Notes under the pieces: model-generated
What the model saw: the letters and a program-made list of their open reading frames with translations, nothing else
What the model was told of the DNA's origin: nothing
The model's database searches: none
Assembly: GCA_039105265.1 (NCBI GenBank)
Contig: JAPFFF010000011.1
Location: forward strand, 2,108,001-2,172,000
Reading direction: 5' to 3'
DNA from: Tritrichomonas musculus
Taxonomy: Eukaryota > Parabasalia > Tritrichomonadida > Tritrichomonadidae
DNA: 64,000 nt
Translations under genes and position numbers: made by a program
Shown: one piece after another, positions 1 to 10,511 of the stretch
Numbering within the stretch: the first letter of the stretch is position 1
Layout: each line of letters starts with the position of its first letter

Positions 1-3000
1 AAACTGAATCAGGTGTTGATTTCTCAATCCCAGCTGCAAATTACAACAAATTCGTCTTCTTTAATCCTCCTTTTGTTCCTATTTTACCTTCTGAATTTCC
101 AAAAGTCTCAAAGGAGCTCATTTCAGCTGTTGAAAAGTGCACCACATCTACAAATAGTGATTTTCCTTTATCGCTCTTTGCTAAGTGTGCTCTTGCTGAA
201 TTATCAACATCATCAGATATTGACTCGAATTCAATTCAATGGCCAACATTAACAAAGCCTGTTGAGAAACAAACATACCAAGTTGTTGAAAGCACAATTT
301 CTCACTTTAAGCATGAAACAGGACAAGTTTTGTACAGAATGAGTTCTAATTCAAATTGTGTTACTTTTATTGCACAAGGACAAATGACCGTCGGATTTAG
401 CTCAAAGAACAGTTTATCAAGTGCTGTTATTGTACCAATTAAGATATCCAATAATTATATTAATTTCGAAACAGGATCAATTAAATTCCACTTTGATTCA
501 CCAGAAGTTACAATTGGCTTATATGGCCCTTATAAACAAGTATTCGTTCAATCAGGCAAATTATTCTCATTCACACAATTATTTTTAGGAGCTCTTGAAG
601 ACCCACAGCCATTCTTCCTTACTGAGGAGAAACCAAAACTTGTTGTACCTAATGACTTCCCATCATTTTTATTCTACGCCAAAAAGGCTAAATCATTCTC
701 ACACGTACACTCTGGAGAACGACTTTATTCCATTAATGATGACTTATACAAACCAAAGAAACTAAACGAAGTTCAATTTTTACCACCACTTAAAACTAAT
801 CAAACCAAATATATATATCTTGAACTTTCAACAGTATCGAGAAACGTTATATTTTCACTTGTTAACGAAACCATCAAATCACACATTCTTTATCAGAATA
901 AATTAGACAATTTACCAGAAAAAGCATCTAAAACTATCGGTATTTATATTTCATTCCCTGATAAAGAACAAAATAGACCTTCTTTTGCCTTTTTGACATT
1001 TGAAGGACAATACATTGAAAAATCAGCTGCTAAAATCAATTTGACTGAGCGTGTTTCTTTGTTTTCTTTCTTCGATGAAACAGCTTTTACATCAATCAAC
1101 GTCGGTACGAAGCCATTTGTTTTCGATGTTGATAATTTCATGTCCAAGTTCTCAGTAGACAACCTTCCAACACAACTTCCATTCATTGATGAAACAAAGA
1201 TTCCATCAAGCATATCGTCTATTATTTGTGAGGATAAAGAGCCAGAAGACTTTATGGCTCCATCGAATAAGTTTAGGTCAGCACCATTAGAAAGACCAAT
1301 TTTCATTCCTTCTAAGAACTTAGTAACATCATACATACCATCTACACAGAAAGAATCTTCTGATTACACAATTGATGTATATTCAGATTACATATCAAAG
1401 ATGACTGTCAAATCTGACAAGATTATTTCACTTACAGAGAGTCTCACAAGCAAGAAAGCACAATCAATTGCTGTTTTAGAAAGAATACAAAATTCAATGC
1501 CACAATTTATATCTCCATTCTTGTTCTTTAAGTCTGATAAGAGAGAAGAAACTTGCCAAAACTTATTGACAAAGAAACGAAAAGATTCATACTTTGAGCA
1601 TATTAACTTAGAATCACAATTTGCTATTGCATTAAATACAATTTCTAGATATAGTGCTGAAAAAATTGATTCATTCAAAAATATAGAAGAATTTATCATC
1701 AATTCAGCAATGGCAATGTGCTCATCAACATCTCCATTTGGTCTTCTAAATGGATATTATAATTCCTCCTTTGGAAGGATTCTTCGTACACTATTAGAGA
1801 AAAAGCCAACTTTATTTGAAAGTTTAGCAAAGAAAGCATTTTCATTCTTGACAAATGGTTCCAATGCTGAAACAATTGCTCTTTCAAATGCTGAAAAGAA
1901 ACAAATTGACATCAGCAGGACAGGAGCAGATTTCATCTATATGAGAATCTTGCCACACTCTGTTATCAGCAACTCAGATCCACCAATTAAAGGTCTTAAC
2001 ATTGATGGAAGGAAATCAGTTCTCGGATTAAACTCACAAGAATTGTTTGATGGTTCATTATTTACCATTCAAAATGTCAAATCAAATGAAGTTCTTTATC
2101 TTAAATTAATTCCGATTACATTTAATGAATCACAATTATCATTCTCTCTTCAATTCATCAATTTCATGATGGACACCAAAGAAACATGGAACATCCTCCA
2201 TTCACAAGTCTTGTTCCCACTTTTCAATCACATCCAAAACGGCGGTGATGCACTATTCCCATCTACATATGCAACCTGGTTCAACAAGTCCTTCATTAAC
2301 ACAACAATTTCGCATGAAATGATGGCAAATTACAGCAATGCAATCAACTTTTATCAAGTTGGAACTCTTTCCGATCAACTTTGCGCATCATTCCTTCTTC
2401 TTGGACTTTACTGTCACTCAAACTGCGTCAAGGACAATGATCTTAACGTTGTTCGCGAGAGAACAGTTAATTATTTAGATGCTTTAGTCAGTGTCAAAGA
2501 GAACTTTTCTTCATACAAGAAAGATGAACTTATTTCATCACCATCAATGGCATTCGAAAGCATAATTCTTCGTATTTCAATGGCTTTAATATCTCCATTT
2601 GGAAACAAACTCAAGTTTTTAGGCTTGATTGGAAATTTGGAGCTTCCTGTTGTTACAACTGCTTCTTATTTGTATTCTAGAAACTCACAACATTCTAAAC
2701 AATCAATAACTGTCAATTTGGACGATGTTTCATCACCATCGCCACCGATTATTATTGATGATGATCGTCTTGAAGGAGTATTTTTGAAATTGAATAAGAA
2801 AATACAAGAAGGAATCGTCTTTGCTAATGATAATTGCATCAGAGAATCGCAAACTGTTTACACAGCTAAAAATGATGAAAAGAAGAATTCAATTATTATT
2901 CGAGTGAAGAAATTTGATGCAATCTTACAAATAATTCCAATATATAATCATAAATTGCCTACAGTTAATGATTTTACCAAGCTTTATCAGTATTATAATG

Positions 3001-4262
3001 AATTGAAGAAAAATTTGACTGTCAAAATTGATGCAGATTTGATATCAATTGCACAGAATTTGTTGTTAAGTAACAATTATTTCGTTTCATCACTTGATGA
3101 TTCTAAACTTAAGCAAACTTTCCCTTCAATTTCAACTGAAGCTTTAAGATATAGGATATCATGCCATATTGCAGCAATCATGAGGGATGGTATTTCAATC
3201 CAAATGCAGAATATACAAGGTGCTTCACCTGGATTCTGCAGCCTTCAACATAGCCTTGGTTCAGTTGTTATCAACAAACGCAGTAAATTTAGTAATAGTA
3301 ATAATTATAACGTTAATGACCGAATTACTTTATCAAAGGATCATGAAGATAATTTGTTCGGAATGTTACCTGAATTTTTATTGAAGCAATTTGAAAACGG
3401 CGATACTGATTATTCTGTTTTCTTCACAAAATTCTTAAGATTGATTGAATCAGTCCCAATGAGATTAAGAGCAAATGCACCTACAAAAATGACAAATTAC
3501 GTCAAGCTATCATCTTCAGGTAATTCTGGTGGATCTGATAATAAGTCATCAGCTACACAGACAAATGACCAAGATCAAGAAGATGCATCATCAAATAACT
3601 CATCATCACAATCAGCTTCTATTTCTACATCAAATGCAGGATCTCCACAATTAAATCTCTTTTCATCATCTTCTTATGTGATAACTAAATATTTGAGAAC
3701 AGCTCAAAACAAACTTTTTGAAGAGAAAAAAGGCCTATTTATTCCTCGAAAGGATGCTACTGATAAACATTCGCTAGATGCTTTTGAAGGATTCGGCTCT
3801 TTACTTGGTCTTCGATTTGTATCAGGAAGATCACCTCCTCTACCTGTTTCAAGATTGGTTTTGAAGGCCGCTTTTGGAGGAGAAATTACTCAAGATGATG
3901 TGACCGATTGTGAATTCAATTTGGAGGAACTTCCTTCTATTCAAAAACAACTTGAGGCAATTCAAATTGGTGTAGAACTAGCTGTACCCGGTGCTTCTAA
4001 TATCGTTCCTTCAGATACTTTTTCACGCGTTTTCCAAATTGCTCCAAGATTTAAGAAAACTGTTTTGAATATTGCTCTTCCTGAAGAATTAGATGACCCA
4101 GTATATTTCCCTTCTTTAAGGAGAGCTATACTATTTTCTCATGTTAAATTCCAACCTGAAGATAAACAAAAGAAAATTGTTATGGAAATATTTAAGATTC
4201 CATCAGAAAAACCAAAATCACCGACAACAACATCATCAACAGCATTAAATATTAAATGCTAA
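1..4262 (+). CDS. Large protein with divergent HECT-like C-terminus, 5' truncated
   Basis: The reading frame is open from base 3, so the gene starts left of the window; the first in-frame ATG (330) is internal and leaves 1310 residues after it. Most of the protein has no motif I recognise. Counting from that Met, residues about 1150-1205 (nt 3780-3945) resemble the middle of HECT ubiquitin-ligase domains: FEGFGSLLGLRFVSGRSPPL, then LVLKAAFGGEITQDDV. The end (FQIAPRFKK...NIALPEE) loosely resembles the HERC-type tail that follows the active site. There is no TCF/TCxxL catalytic cysteine and too little length for a full C-lobe, so if it is HECT-derived it is probably a pseudo-ligase. A Ser/Asn-rich linker lies at nt 3500-3670. 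The TAA stop is followed by A, giving the UAAA seen at many trichomonad 3' ends. The homology call is tentative. Confidence 0.55.
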   Translation, partial: TESGVDFSIPAANYNKFVFFNPPFVPILPSEFPKVSKELISAVEKCTTSTNSDFPLSLFAKCALAELSTSSDIDSNSIQWPTLTKPVEKQTYQVVESTISHFKHETGQVLYRMSSNSNCVTFIAQGQMTVGFSSKNSLSSAVIVPIKISNNYINFETGSIKFHFDSPEVTIGLYGPYKQVFVQSGKLFSFTQLFLGALEDPQPFFLTEEKPKLVVPNDFPSFLFYAKKAKSFSHVHSGERLYSINDDLYKPKKLNEVQFLPPLKTNQTKYIYLELSTVSRNVIFSLVNETIKSHILYQNKLDNLPEKASKTIGIYISFPDKEQNRPSFAFLTFEGQYIEKSAAKINLTERVSLFSFFDETAFTSINVGTKPFVFDVDNFMSKFSVDNLPTQLPFIDETKIPSSISSIICEDKEPEDFMAPSNKFRSAPLERPIFIPSKNLVTSYIPSTQKESSDYTIDVYSDYISKMTVKSDKIISLTESLTSKKAQSIAVLERIQNSMPQFISPFLFFKSDKREETCQNLLTKKRKDSYFEHINLESQFAIALNTISRYSAEKIDSFKNIEEFIINSAMAMCSSTSPFGLLNGYYNSSFGRILRTLLEKKPTLFESLAKKAFSFLTNGSNAETIALSNAEKKQIDISRTGADFIYMRILPHSVISNSDPPIKGLNIDGRKSVLGLNSQELFDGSLFTIQNVKSNEVLYLKLIPITFNESQLSFSLQFINFMMDTKETWNILHSQVLFPLFNHIQNGGDALFPSTYATWFNKSFINTTISHEMMANYSNAINFYQVGTLSDQLCASFLLLGLYCHSNCVKDNDLNVVRERTVNYLDALVSVKENFSSYKKDELISSPSMAFESIILRISMALISPFGNKLKFLGLIGNLELPVVTTASYLYSRNSQHSKQSITVNLDDVSSPSPPIIIDDDRLEGVFLKLNKKIQEGIVFANDNCIRESQTVYTAKNDEKKNSIIIRVKKFDAILQIIPIYNHKLPTVNDFTKLYQYYNELKKNLTVKIDADLISIAQNLLLSNNYFVSSLDDSKLKQTFPSISTEALRYRISCHIAAIMRDGISIQMQNIQGASPGFCSLQHSLGSVVINKRSKFSNSNNYNVNDRITLSKDHEDNLFGMLPEFLLKQFENGDTDYSVFFTKFLRLIESVPMRLRANAPTKMTNYVKLSSSGNSGGSDNKSSATQTNDQDQEDASSNNSSSQSASISTSNAGSPQLNLFSSSSYVITKYLRTAQNKLFEEKKGLFIPRKDATDKHSLDAFEGFGSLLGLRFVSGRSPPLPVSRLVLKAAFGGEITQDDVTDCEFNLEELPSIQKQLEAIQIGVELAVPGASNIVPSDTFSRVFQIAPRFKKTVLNIALPEELDDPVYFPSLRRAILFSHVKFQPEDKQKKIVMEIFKIPSEKPKSPTTTSSTALNIKC

Positions 4263-4354
4263 AGCATAATAACATAGAAAAAAATGATTATAAAGATTTT
4301 TGAATTTTTTATTAAATTTTGCTTTTTATTTATTTACTTACTTTTTTTTTTTTA

Positions 4355-5560
4355 TTACCTATTCTTAAAGAAGGAGATGAAAAATGAAATTAATAATATT
4401 GATAAGACAATGGCAATGAATTTATGAATATCAATATGTGACTTTGGCTCTGTGTCGTTTAAAATGTATCTTACCCATTGCGCAATTTGTTTTTCACCAT
4501 TTGTTTCAATATCAACATATTGATTATTTCTTTTCATATTTACTAAATCAGAAAGTGCATCCCAATCACCAATTAAAAATTGTTCAGGCGTAATTTCAAA
4601 CATAGGAACCGATGATTTCATTACAGGCGTTAAAAATGAACATTCTGGGTTCCCAATTCTTTTAACACATAAAAATGGCTTTTTACAATGAAGAATTTCG
4701 GAGCAAGTTCCATAACCAAGCTTTCCAACTACTACATCAACAGTGTTAACAAGATCAGTATGAAAGCCTGACCATTGCTTATCTGATAAAAAGTGGACAT
4801 TATCGGCAGGAGGAGGATCATTAACTTTGGCATCTGGAACTAAAACTAAAAATTCAAAATCATTATACTTTTTCCAACATTCTGTAGGAAGTGAATTTTT
4901 GAGATGACCACCAAATGTCATCAATACCATGTCTACATCCAATGAAAAACCAAGTCTTTCAAGAACCTCTGCTCGTTCAAGTCTTGGTTTACGTGAACAC
5001 CAATTGAGCTGAATTTGCTCTTTTCCCATTAATAGGGGCTTACAAACAGTTCCAGGAATTAAACAATAAGCGAATCTTCGATTAATTTGTTCGATTTGAT
5101 CTAAAATACCAGAAAATTCAGGATCAACATGCCTAACATTTTGATATATAAAGGGCCAATCAAAAGTTGAAACACAAATTGCTAATACGTTTAATCTTTC
5201 AGCCACAAGTTGACCAAAACATGAAATATCAGATATTATCAATCTTATTTTATCCTTTTTTGTTTTTAAATAAGCAACTTCGTTATTTAACATTGAATCG
5301 TAATTATTAAAAACTTCTTTAAAGGCGGCTATCGTTTTAGGTATGTCCATTCGAAAAGGATCAGATTGAACACATCCAGGATCTGTTTTAAATTCTCTGA
5401 TTATTAATGGGTAGCGTCGTTTATTTGTCATTGATGTTGTAAAAAGCCATTCAGGCGCAGTTGTAACTACTTCTATTTTATATTCATAAAGTTGATCTAT
5501 AATTGGTAACATTCGAGCGCAGTGTCCCCACCCATGACTGCTACAATATATAAGAATCAT
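4355..5560 (-). CDS. GT-B glycosyltransferase-like protein related to the N-terminal half of L-arabinokinase, tail-anchored
   Basis: This 401-residue protein starts with a GT28/GT-B type N-terminus: a beta strand, then SHGWGHCARMLPI (residues 8-20). The run continues with VVTTAPEWLF, GCVQSDP, a strand ending in SDI, and an STFDWPFIYQ motif. That order matches the N-terminal glycosyltransferase-like domain of plant L-arabinokinase (HGFGHATR, GAVQAD, SDV, NFSWDFIY). The GHMP kinase half of that enzyme is absent. The second Rossmann half has VLMTFGG (about 212-218) and VVVGKLGYGTCSEIL (about 277-291), the usual nucleotide-sugar region. A hydrophobic segment near residues 380-397, followed by KNR, looks like a C-terminal membrane anchor that would leave the enzyme facing the cytosol. 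Donor and acceptor cannot be read from sequence. The gene converges on the left neighbour with 92 bp between stops. Confidence 0.7.
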   Translation of the reverse strand: MILIYCSSHGWGHCARMLPIIDQLYEYKIEVVTTAPEWLFTTSMTNKRRYPLIIREFKTDPGCVQSDPFRMDIPKTIAAFKEVFNNYDSMLNNEVAYLKTKKDKIRLIISDISCFGQLVAERLNVLAICVSTFDWPFIYQNVRHVDPEFSGILDQIEQINRRFAYCLIPGTVCKPLLMGKEQIQLNWCSRKPRLERAEVLERLGFSLDVDMVLMTFGGHLKNSLPTECWKKYNDFEFLVLVPDAKVNDPPPADNVHFLSDKQWSGFHTDLVNTVDVVVGKLGYGTCSEILHCKKPFLCVKRIGNPECSFLTPVMKSSVPMFEITPEQFLIGDWDALSDLVNMKRNNQYVDIETNGEKQIAQWVRYILNDTEPKSHIDIHKFIAIVLSILLISFFISFFKNR

Positions 5561-5672
5561 TTATAAATTTTATATCATAAAATTAAAAATCTATAAATAT
5601 CTTGATAACTAAATCATAAAAAAAATTTATAAACAATATTATTTAACTAAAAACAAACAATAATAATATATA

Positions 5673-8216
5673 TCATAATGAATTAAATAAATTACCAAAC
5701 GATAATGAATCTTGAATTGTACGAGTTAATAAAACAATTGTGTCTGATGGCTCAACAGCATCATTTCTAACACATTCATCGAATAATTCAAAAACTTTAT
5801 GATTTGAAATACAATTTTCAATGATATTTAATCCTTTTGAATATAATAATTCGTCTTTCTTGTCAGAATGAATATCCGATTCCTTTGCCATTAAAAAAGG
5901 CTGACTTATAGAAATCTTCTTTTCTTTTGATGACTTCACATATAATCCTTTCTGTTTCAATGTTCTGTTTCTAATAGTTAACGGCCAGTTATACTCAGAA
6001 AAATAAAAAACAGATTCAAATTCACTTTTAAGATTTTCATAAGTTATCAGATAATCATTTTCTGGCTCGGGTATGAGAGAAATAGAATTAGAATTATTAC
6101 TGAAATTAAGAATTCGATTAAAATCATTTTCAGGAAAACTTGCATATTTCATCTTAGATGTCAGAAGAGTAGAACAAAACTGACACAAAAATTGAAAAGA
6201 GCTCACATTTGAACCATCAAAATAAACTTCTTTTAATCTCCCGCCTTCAATTAATGGAAGAAGCAATTCAAGCCCTTTTTGCCCAATTCTTTGATTAGTA
6301 ATATCAAGGCATTCAATTGATTGAATTTTTTGAATTAAATTCAGATTTAAAAAACCATAAGAAAATTCTCTGTCACCTCGAATGGAAAGCGCTGAAAGAT
6401 CATGCAAACTACAATATTCAATGAAAGAGAAAAAACCAGATGGCGAATTACTAATATCAATAGAACAGTTGACAGATAGATTCTTGAGATTTGGCTGATT
6501 CTTTACAAAGTTGATAAATTTATTGATTTGAGATGCGACCATTACGTTTTCATCGAAGAATAAAGTTCGAATTGATGGCATTGAAACATTTTGAAGCTCA
6601 TTCAAAAGAAAATCTAATAAATTTTCTTTATGAATAGTTTCAATTTGATTCTGATCTTGAATTTGTCTAGATTCATTTATTTGATTTTGGTCATCATTTT
6701 TATAAATAATTTGTTCAAAATCATTAAAGTGAATTTGAACATTATTATTACCACTTTTACCTAGTGGCTTTATATTTTCTGTTTCATTTTGATTTGAATT
6801 CTCAACTTCGATTTCAGTTTCATCAATAATTTTGATTCCACTTAAATCAATTCCTTCAAAAATAACCTTTCCTTTTTTGATTAAAGATATTAGTGATAAA
6901 ATGAAACTTTTTGATAATCGTGAATATCTAAAACTTATGAGAGATATCGTTGAAATCGAATCTCCTAATATCGATTCTTCATCAATATTTATTGGCGAGA
7001 TAAAATTATTATCATCAAGTGAAATATATTTCAACCCTGTGCCAAATTTGAAAATTTGTGAGAGAATTGATGTAATATCTTTAATTCTACTTGAAATAAG
7101 AGAAAGTTGAGTGAGATTTTTTTGTTGAAGGACCCATGAACAACATAAAATTTCTGAGAATTGAGATAAAACAATATTATACAATTCTGAATTAATATGA
7201 TTTTCATTAAAGTTCGAGTTTTTTACTTTTCCAGATATTATCACATTCGAATTGAATTGGAGATTGCTAATCGAGTGGAAACATTCGCTGAAAAAAATAG
7301 ATTGGAAAGTTTCCATTATACTATCTTCAGAGAAAGTGCATTTTTCGAATCGGATTTCAGTGATTTTTTTATCAATAAATGAAATTGAATTAAAGAATTT
7401 GCTAAAATTCGGTTTTGCAAGATCACACTCAATAAACACCCAATGAATTGGCTTAAAGCAGTGTGGCTTATGAAACAATTGCGATAAAACTTGTTCTGAA
7501 TTAGAAAAATCGACTTTTTCAAATTCGATTGTTTTAACAAACTTATTAAAAGCAAATAAATATTGACTTTTTTCAAGAAATTCGCATAACTTAATTGACT
7601 TAAATCTGAGAATTTCGATATCTCGATCATATGATAGGGATAAAACCCATGCGGGAAAAAGTGGATTATGAAGCATTTCTTTTTTTATGATAAATCTTCG
7701 AAAGAATTGGGCTGGAATTTCCGATAGTAATGAATCTGATGGGCTTATTTCGAAATGCAAAATACATGAAAGTGTTCTATCCAAAAAAAGTGACGATGGA
7801 TGATATGGAAGTTGAACTGGTGTGCAAAGATTTGCAATATCTTCATCAACAAAGGTGAAATTCAGAGGTAAGACATCAGTTGGAAACTGTGCTTGACGCA
7901 TAAAAACCACTAATGATACAATTTCTTTGGTATTTTGAAGTTTAACCCTGATTTGAGATTGCTTGCTGCTAAAACTCGCATACTGATCTGTAACATATAA
8001 AGAAACAAGATCAAAAAAAGAAATAGATGTTATAATATGTGATTGAAAATTAAAAGGTTTTTTACGAATTAAAAAAATTCCAGGTGATGCAATTACTAAA
8101 AGACGCTGATGCAGACAATTTCTTTGCCCAACCTTATAAACATTTCCTGACCATATAATTTGTACATCTTTCACTTTAAAAATAGGATTGAGCGAATATA
8201 ATAAATCATAATCCAT
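5673..8216 (-). CDS. CARMIL-type leucine-rich repeat protein
   Basis: The 847 residues begin with a PH-like region (about 1-120: IWSGNVYKVGQRN, LLVIASPGIFLIRKK, then strands), as in CARMIL and the expanded trichomonad LRR family. Irregular leucine-rich repeats follow through most of the rest, for example LTQLSLISSRI, LKYISLDDNNF, LKNLSVNCSID, IECLDITNQRIGQKGLELLL and LKEVYFDGSNV. An Asn/Gln/Glu-rich insert near residues 465-530 splits the repeats. CARMIL proteins bind actin capping protein and work at the cell cortex; a capping-protein interaction motif is not obvious here, so an actin role is inferred from architecture only. The next gene on this strand, the glycosyltransferase, starts 112 bp beyond its stop. 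Confidence 0.7.
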   Translation of the reverse strand: MDYDLLYSLNPIFKVKDVQIIWSGNVYKVGQRNCLHQRLLVIASPGIFLIRKKPFNFQSHIITSISFFDLVSLYVTDQYASFSSKQSQIRVKLQNTKEIVSLVVFMRQAQFPTDVLPLNFTFVDEDIANLCTPVQLPYHPSSLFLDRTLSCILHFEISPSDSLLSEIPAQFFRRFIIKKEMLHNPLFPAWVLSLSYDRDIEILRFKSIKLCEFLEKSQYLFAFNKFVKTIEFEKVDFSNSEQVLSQLFHKPHCFKPIHWVFIECDLAKPNFSKFFNSISFIDKKITEIRFEKCTFSEDSIMETFQSIFFSECFHSISNLQFNSNVIISGKVKNSNFNENHINSELYNIVLSQFSEILCCSWVLQQKNLTQLSLISSRIKDITSILSQIFKFGTGLKYISLDDNNFISPINIDEESILGDSISTISLISFRYSRLSKSFILSLISLIKKGKVIFEGIDLSGIKIIDETEIEVENSNQNETENIKPLGKSGNNNVQIHFNDFEQIIYKNDDQNQINESRQIQDQNQIETIHKENLLDFLLNELQNVSMPSIRTLFFDENVMVASQINKFINFVKNQPNLKNLSVNCSIDISNSPSGFFSFIEYCSLHDLSALSIRGDREFSYGFLNLNLIQKIQSIECLDITNQRIGQKGLELLLPLIEGGRLKEVYFDGSNVSSFQFLCQFCSTLLTSKMKYASFPENDFNRILNFSNNSNSISLIPEPENDYLITYENLKSEFESVFYFSEYNWPLTIRNRTLKQKGLYVKSSKEKKISISQPFLMAKESDIHSDKKDELLYSKGLNIIENCISNHKVFELFDECVRNDAVEPSDTIVLLTRTIQDSLSFGNLFNSL

Positions 8217-8393
8217 TTAATTTTCATAAATTTTTCAATGCATTCATACAATATTTTCTATTGAATAAAATGAAATGGATTTATATTGATGGCATGCAAT
8301 TAGCATTAAAATGATTCTGGCACTTGGAATGCTTGCAACAAATATTCTTTTTTCTTATTGTTTTAGCTTGAAATGCAAATTTAATATAATATA

Positions 8394-8416
8394 ATATATA
8401 TATATATATATATATA
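8394..8416. repeat. (AT)n microsatellite
   Basis: A pure alternating AT tract of about 23 bp sits in the 286-bp gap between the LRR gene and the small coiled-coil gene. It is likely length-variable between strains. Confidence 0.9.
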
Positions 8417-8502
8417 ATGGTGAAAAAATTTATACATTTTGGAAAAGTAATATATATTTATATAATATGAATAATACAAAACATTATATCACAAATAACA
8501 CA

Positions 8503-8910
8503 TTATTTTGGCTTGATTATTAGTTCTTCCTCTAATTTTTTAATTTCGTCAAGCTGTGTTTGAAATGTGTATTGCTTTACTATTTCACTAAGCTTATTAT
8601 TTAGGTCTTCTAATGAAGTAATGATATCATCTTTATGGTCGCTGTCATTAAGAACAATTGAATATTTTTCCATGTCAGAAATTTTTTGCTCTAATTTGTC
8701 ATACTGAGAATTCATGTAATCAACAACCTCTGAAATAGTTGAAGGGCTTGGGTTATTGCCAGAAAATAAACCAATTATTCCTTTTTGCTTTTCATAAAAT
8801 TGCTGTTCAACATCTAACAACCTACTTTCGATATCATCATATTCTTTTTCAATTTTATCAAGTTTTTGGCTTTGTTCAAGAATCTTCTCCTTAAAGGAAT
8901 CAGCATTCAT
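8503..8910 (-). CDS. Small coiled-coil protein, unknown function
   Basis: This 135-residue acidic protein is almost entirely predicted helix. Heptad-like segments span about residues 5-45 (KILEQSQKLDKIEKEYDDIE) and 65-130 (MNSQYDKLEQKISDMEKYSI, then a Leu/Glu/Lys-rich C-terminus). A short GLFSGNNPSPSTIS break in the middle would make a two-helix hairpin or a kinked rod. No family is recognised; structural subunits of kinetochore, BLOC or cytoskeletal complexes have this kind of sequence but nothing specific supports one. It is transcribed divergently from the ankyrin gene across a 164-bp gap that contains TGAAAAAGTT (8933-8942). Confidence 0.65.
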   Translation of the reverse strand: MNADSFKEKILEQSQKLDKIEKEYDDIESRLLDVEQQFYEKQKGIIGLFSGNNPSPSTISEVVDYMNSQYDKLEQKISDMEKYSIVLNDSDHKDDIITSLEDLNNKLSEIVKQYTFQTQLDEIKKLEEELIIKPK

Positions 8911-9074
8911 TTATAGCAAATCCTCCATTAATTGAAAAAGTTGAAATGCCACTATTTGATCAAAATTTTTTTGGATAATGGATATATAACAGTATTTGCA
9001 AATAATATACCTTATTGGACTACAAAAAATATTTTTTTTTTTTTTATTTATTATTTTTCTTGAATAATATTATT

Positions 9075-10511
9075 ATGAGTGAAATTCCTGATTTCTTTGA
9101 TAAAGAGCTTAAAGAAGAAATAAGTAACCTAATTGACATACAGGAAAATATTTTATTCAAGAATATTTCAGTTGAAGAGGAGGATGAATTAATTAAAGGT
9201 TTAGCATCTAAAGGATATTGCTTGGATTCAAAGTTTCCACATCTTTTAAACATTTCACTAGTTTATAGACCTAAAAATGCCCATTTTATCAAATCGGTTA
9301 TTACTTATCTAAACCAAAATTTAAATGAATCCTACCAAAATATAAAAAAGTATATTTTTACTCCTTGCTCATCAATCGATCCAAATTATTTTCATATTTT
9401 AATAGGTTTAGTTCATCTTCTTAGAATTTGTTTTGATGCAAACTTGATAAACTTTTCTGAAATTGCATCATTTTGTCATCAATTGTTAAATGAAAAAAGA
9501 ACGTATAGAGTTCATTTAATTTTACTCTATTTATGGTTTATGCGAGAATTTGAAAACGATGATCAAAAATTTTCATCAGATCTCTTTTATTTTTCATTTA
9601 AAAAATCAAAATCACTTATTATATCTGATGTTGTTAATTATTACTTAGACAATAAAAAAACATTAAAAAATGATAATTGGAAAGTATTTGAAGAATTAAT
9701 CACAACTGGATATGAAAGCTCATCAATTCAAGGATATATTGTTGCAGATGATTGTGAGTCTTTACAACGTATTATTTCATCGTCAACGAATTTCAGATGG
9801 AATAAAAAACTTGAAATTAGTTTATATGATCCAATTTCTACTCTCTTTAATGAAATAAATATACTTAATTTAGCTGCAATAAACAGGTCTACTAATTGCT
9901 TTAAATATATCTATCTCAATTGTCCGCCTGATCAGAAAAAATTTGTTTTCCCAGATTCATTTGATGCTTCGATCATAGGAGGCGATACAGACATGATTCA
10001 TCTTATCGAACAAGTTCCTGAAGCATTTCAAGAATCGATTGCTTTTCCTCGACCAAAAAGATCTATTGCATATGCTGCTCTATTTCATCGTCAAGAAATT
10101 CTTGAATGGCTAATAAGTACAAAAGAGTATGAAATAAATGAAGATGCAATCCAGTATGCTGGAAAATCCGGCTTTGCATTGTTTTTTGTTCGGTACTTTT
10201 CAAAAATAGGGAAGTTCACTTATGACGATATTGTTCCTTTGATGTACTTCCATCATTTTACTTTATTTAAATTTGTTATGAAAAGCAAGAAATATGATAT
10301 AAATTCAGCTAGTAGGTACGGATGGACTGCACTCCATTACGCTGCTGCAAATGGATGGATAGATGAATTAAAGTTTATTTGCGAACAAGAAGGAGTGGAC
10401 TTTAATGCTAAAAACAGTGACAACAAAACTGCTATTGATTGCGCACAAACTACAGAAAAAACTGTTTCAATTGATATAATTAATGAAGCTCTCTCAAAGC
10501 AAAAACAATGA
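9075..10511 (+). CDS. Ankyrin-repeat protein (trichomonad DUF3447-like family)
   Basis: The chosen ATG at 9075 gives 478 residues beginning MSEIPDFFDKELKEE. The frame is open 20 codons further upstream, but that extension encodes a Phe-rich run from a poly-T stretch and is probably untranslated. An all-helical N-terminal half with no clear family precedes degenerate ankyrin units. The clearest is near the end: GWTALHYAAANGWIDELKFI followed by a DFNAKNSDNKTAIDCA unit. Earlier units are weaker (LNLAAINRSTNCFKYI; AYAALFHRQEILEWLI). Trichomonads carry very large families with this layout, helical N-terminus then ankyrins. The individual function is unknown; protein binding is the usual role. Confidence 0.75.
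   Translation: MSEIPDFFDKELKEEISNLIDIQENILFKNISVEEEDELIKGLASKGYCLDSKFPHLLNISLVYRPKNAHFIKSVITYLNQNLNESYQNIKKYIFTPCSSIDPNYFHILIGLVHLLRICFDANLINFSEIASFCHQLLNEKRTYRVHLILLYLWFMREFENDDQKFSSDLFYFSFKKSKSLIISDVVNYYLDNKKTLKNDNWKVFEELITTGYESSSIQGYIVADDCESLQRIISSSTNFRWNKKLEISLYDPISTLFNEINILNLAAINRSTNCFKYIYLNCPPDQKKFVFPDSFDASIIGGDTDMIHLIEQVPEAFQESIAFPRPKRSIAYAALFHRQEILEWLISTKEYEINEDAIQYAGKSGFALFFVRYFSKIGKFTYDDIVPLMYFHHFTLFKFVMKSKKYDINSASRYGWTALHYAAANGWIDELKFICEQEGVDFNAKNSDNKTAIDCAQTTEKTVSIDIINEALSKQKQ

Noticed and set aside
13-252. Frame at the left edge in another register
   Set aside because: It lacks an ATG and overlaps the continuous frame of the truncated large gene, which is open from base 3.
944-1336. 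130-codon antisense frame inside the first gene
   Set aside because: Fully contained in a long coding frame with no independent support; similar antisense frames elsewhere were dropped for the same reason.
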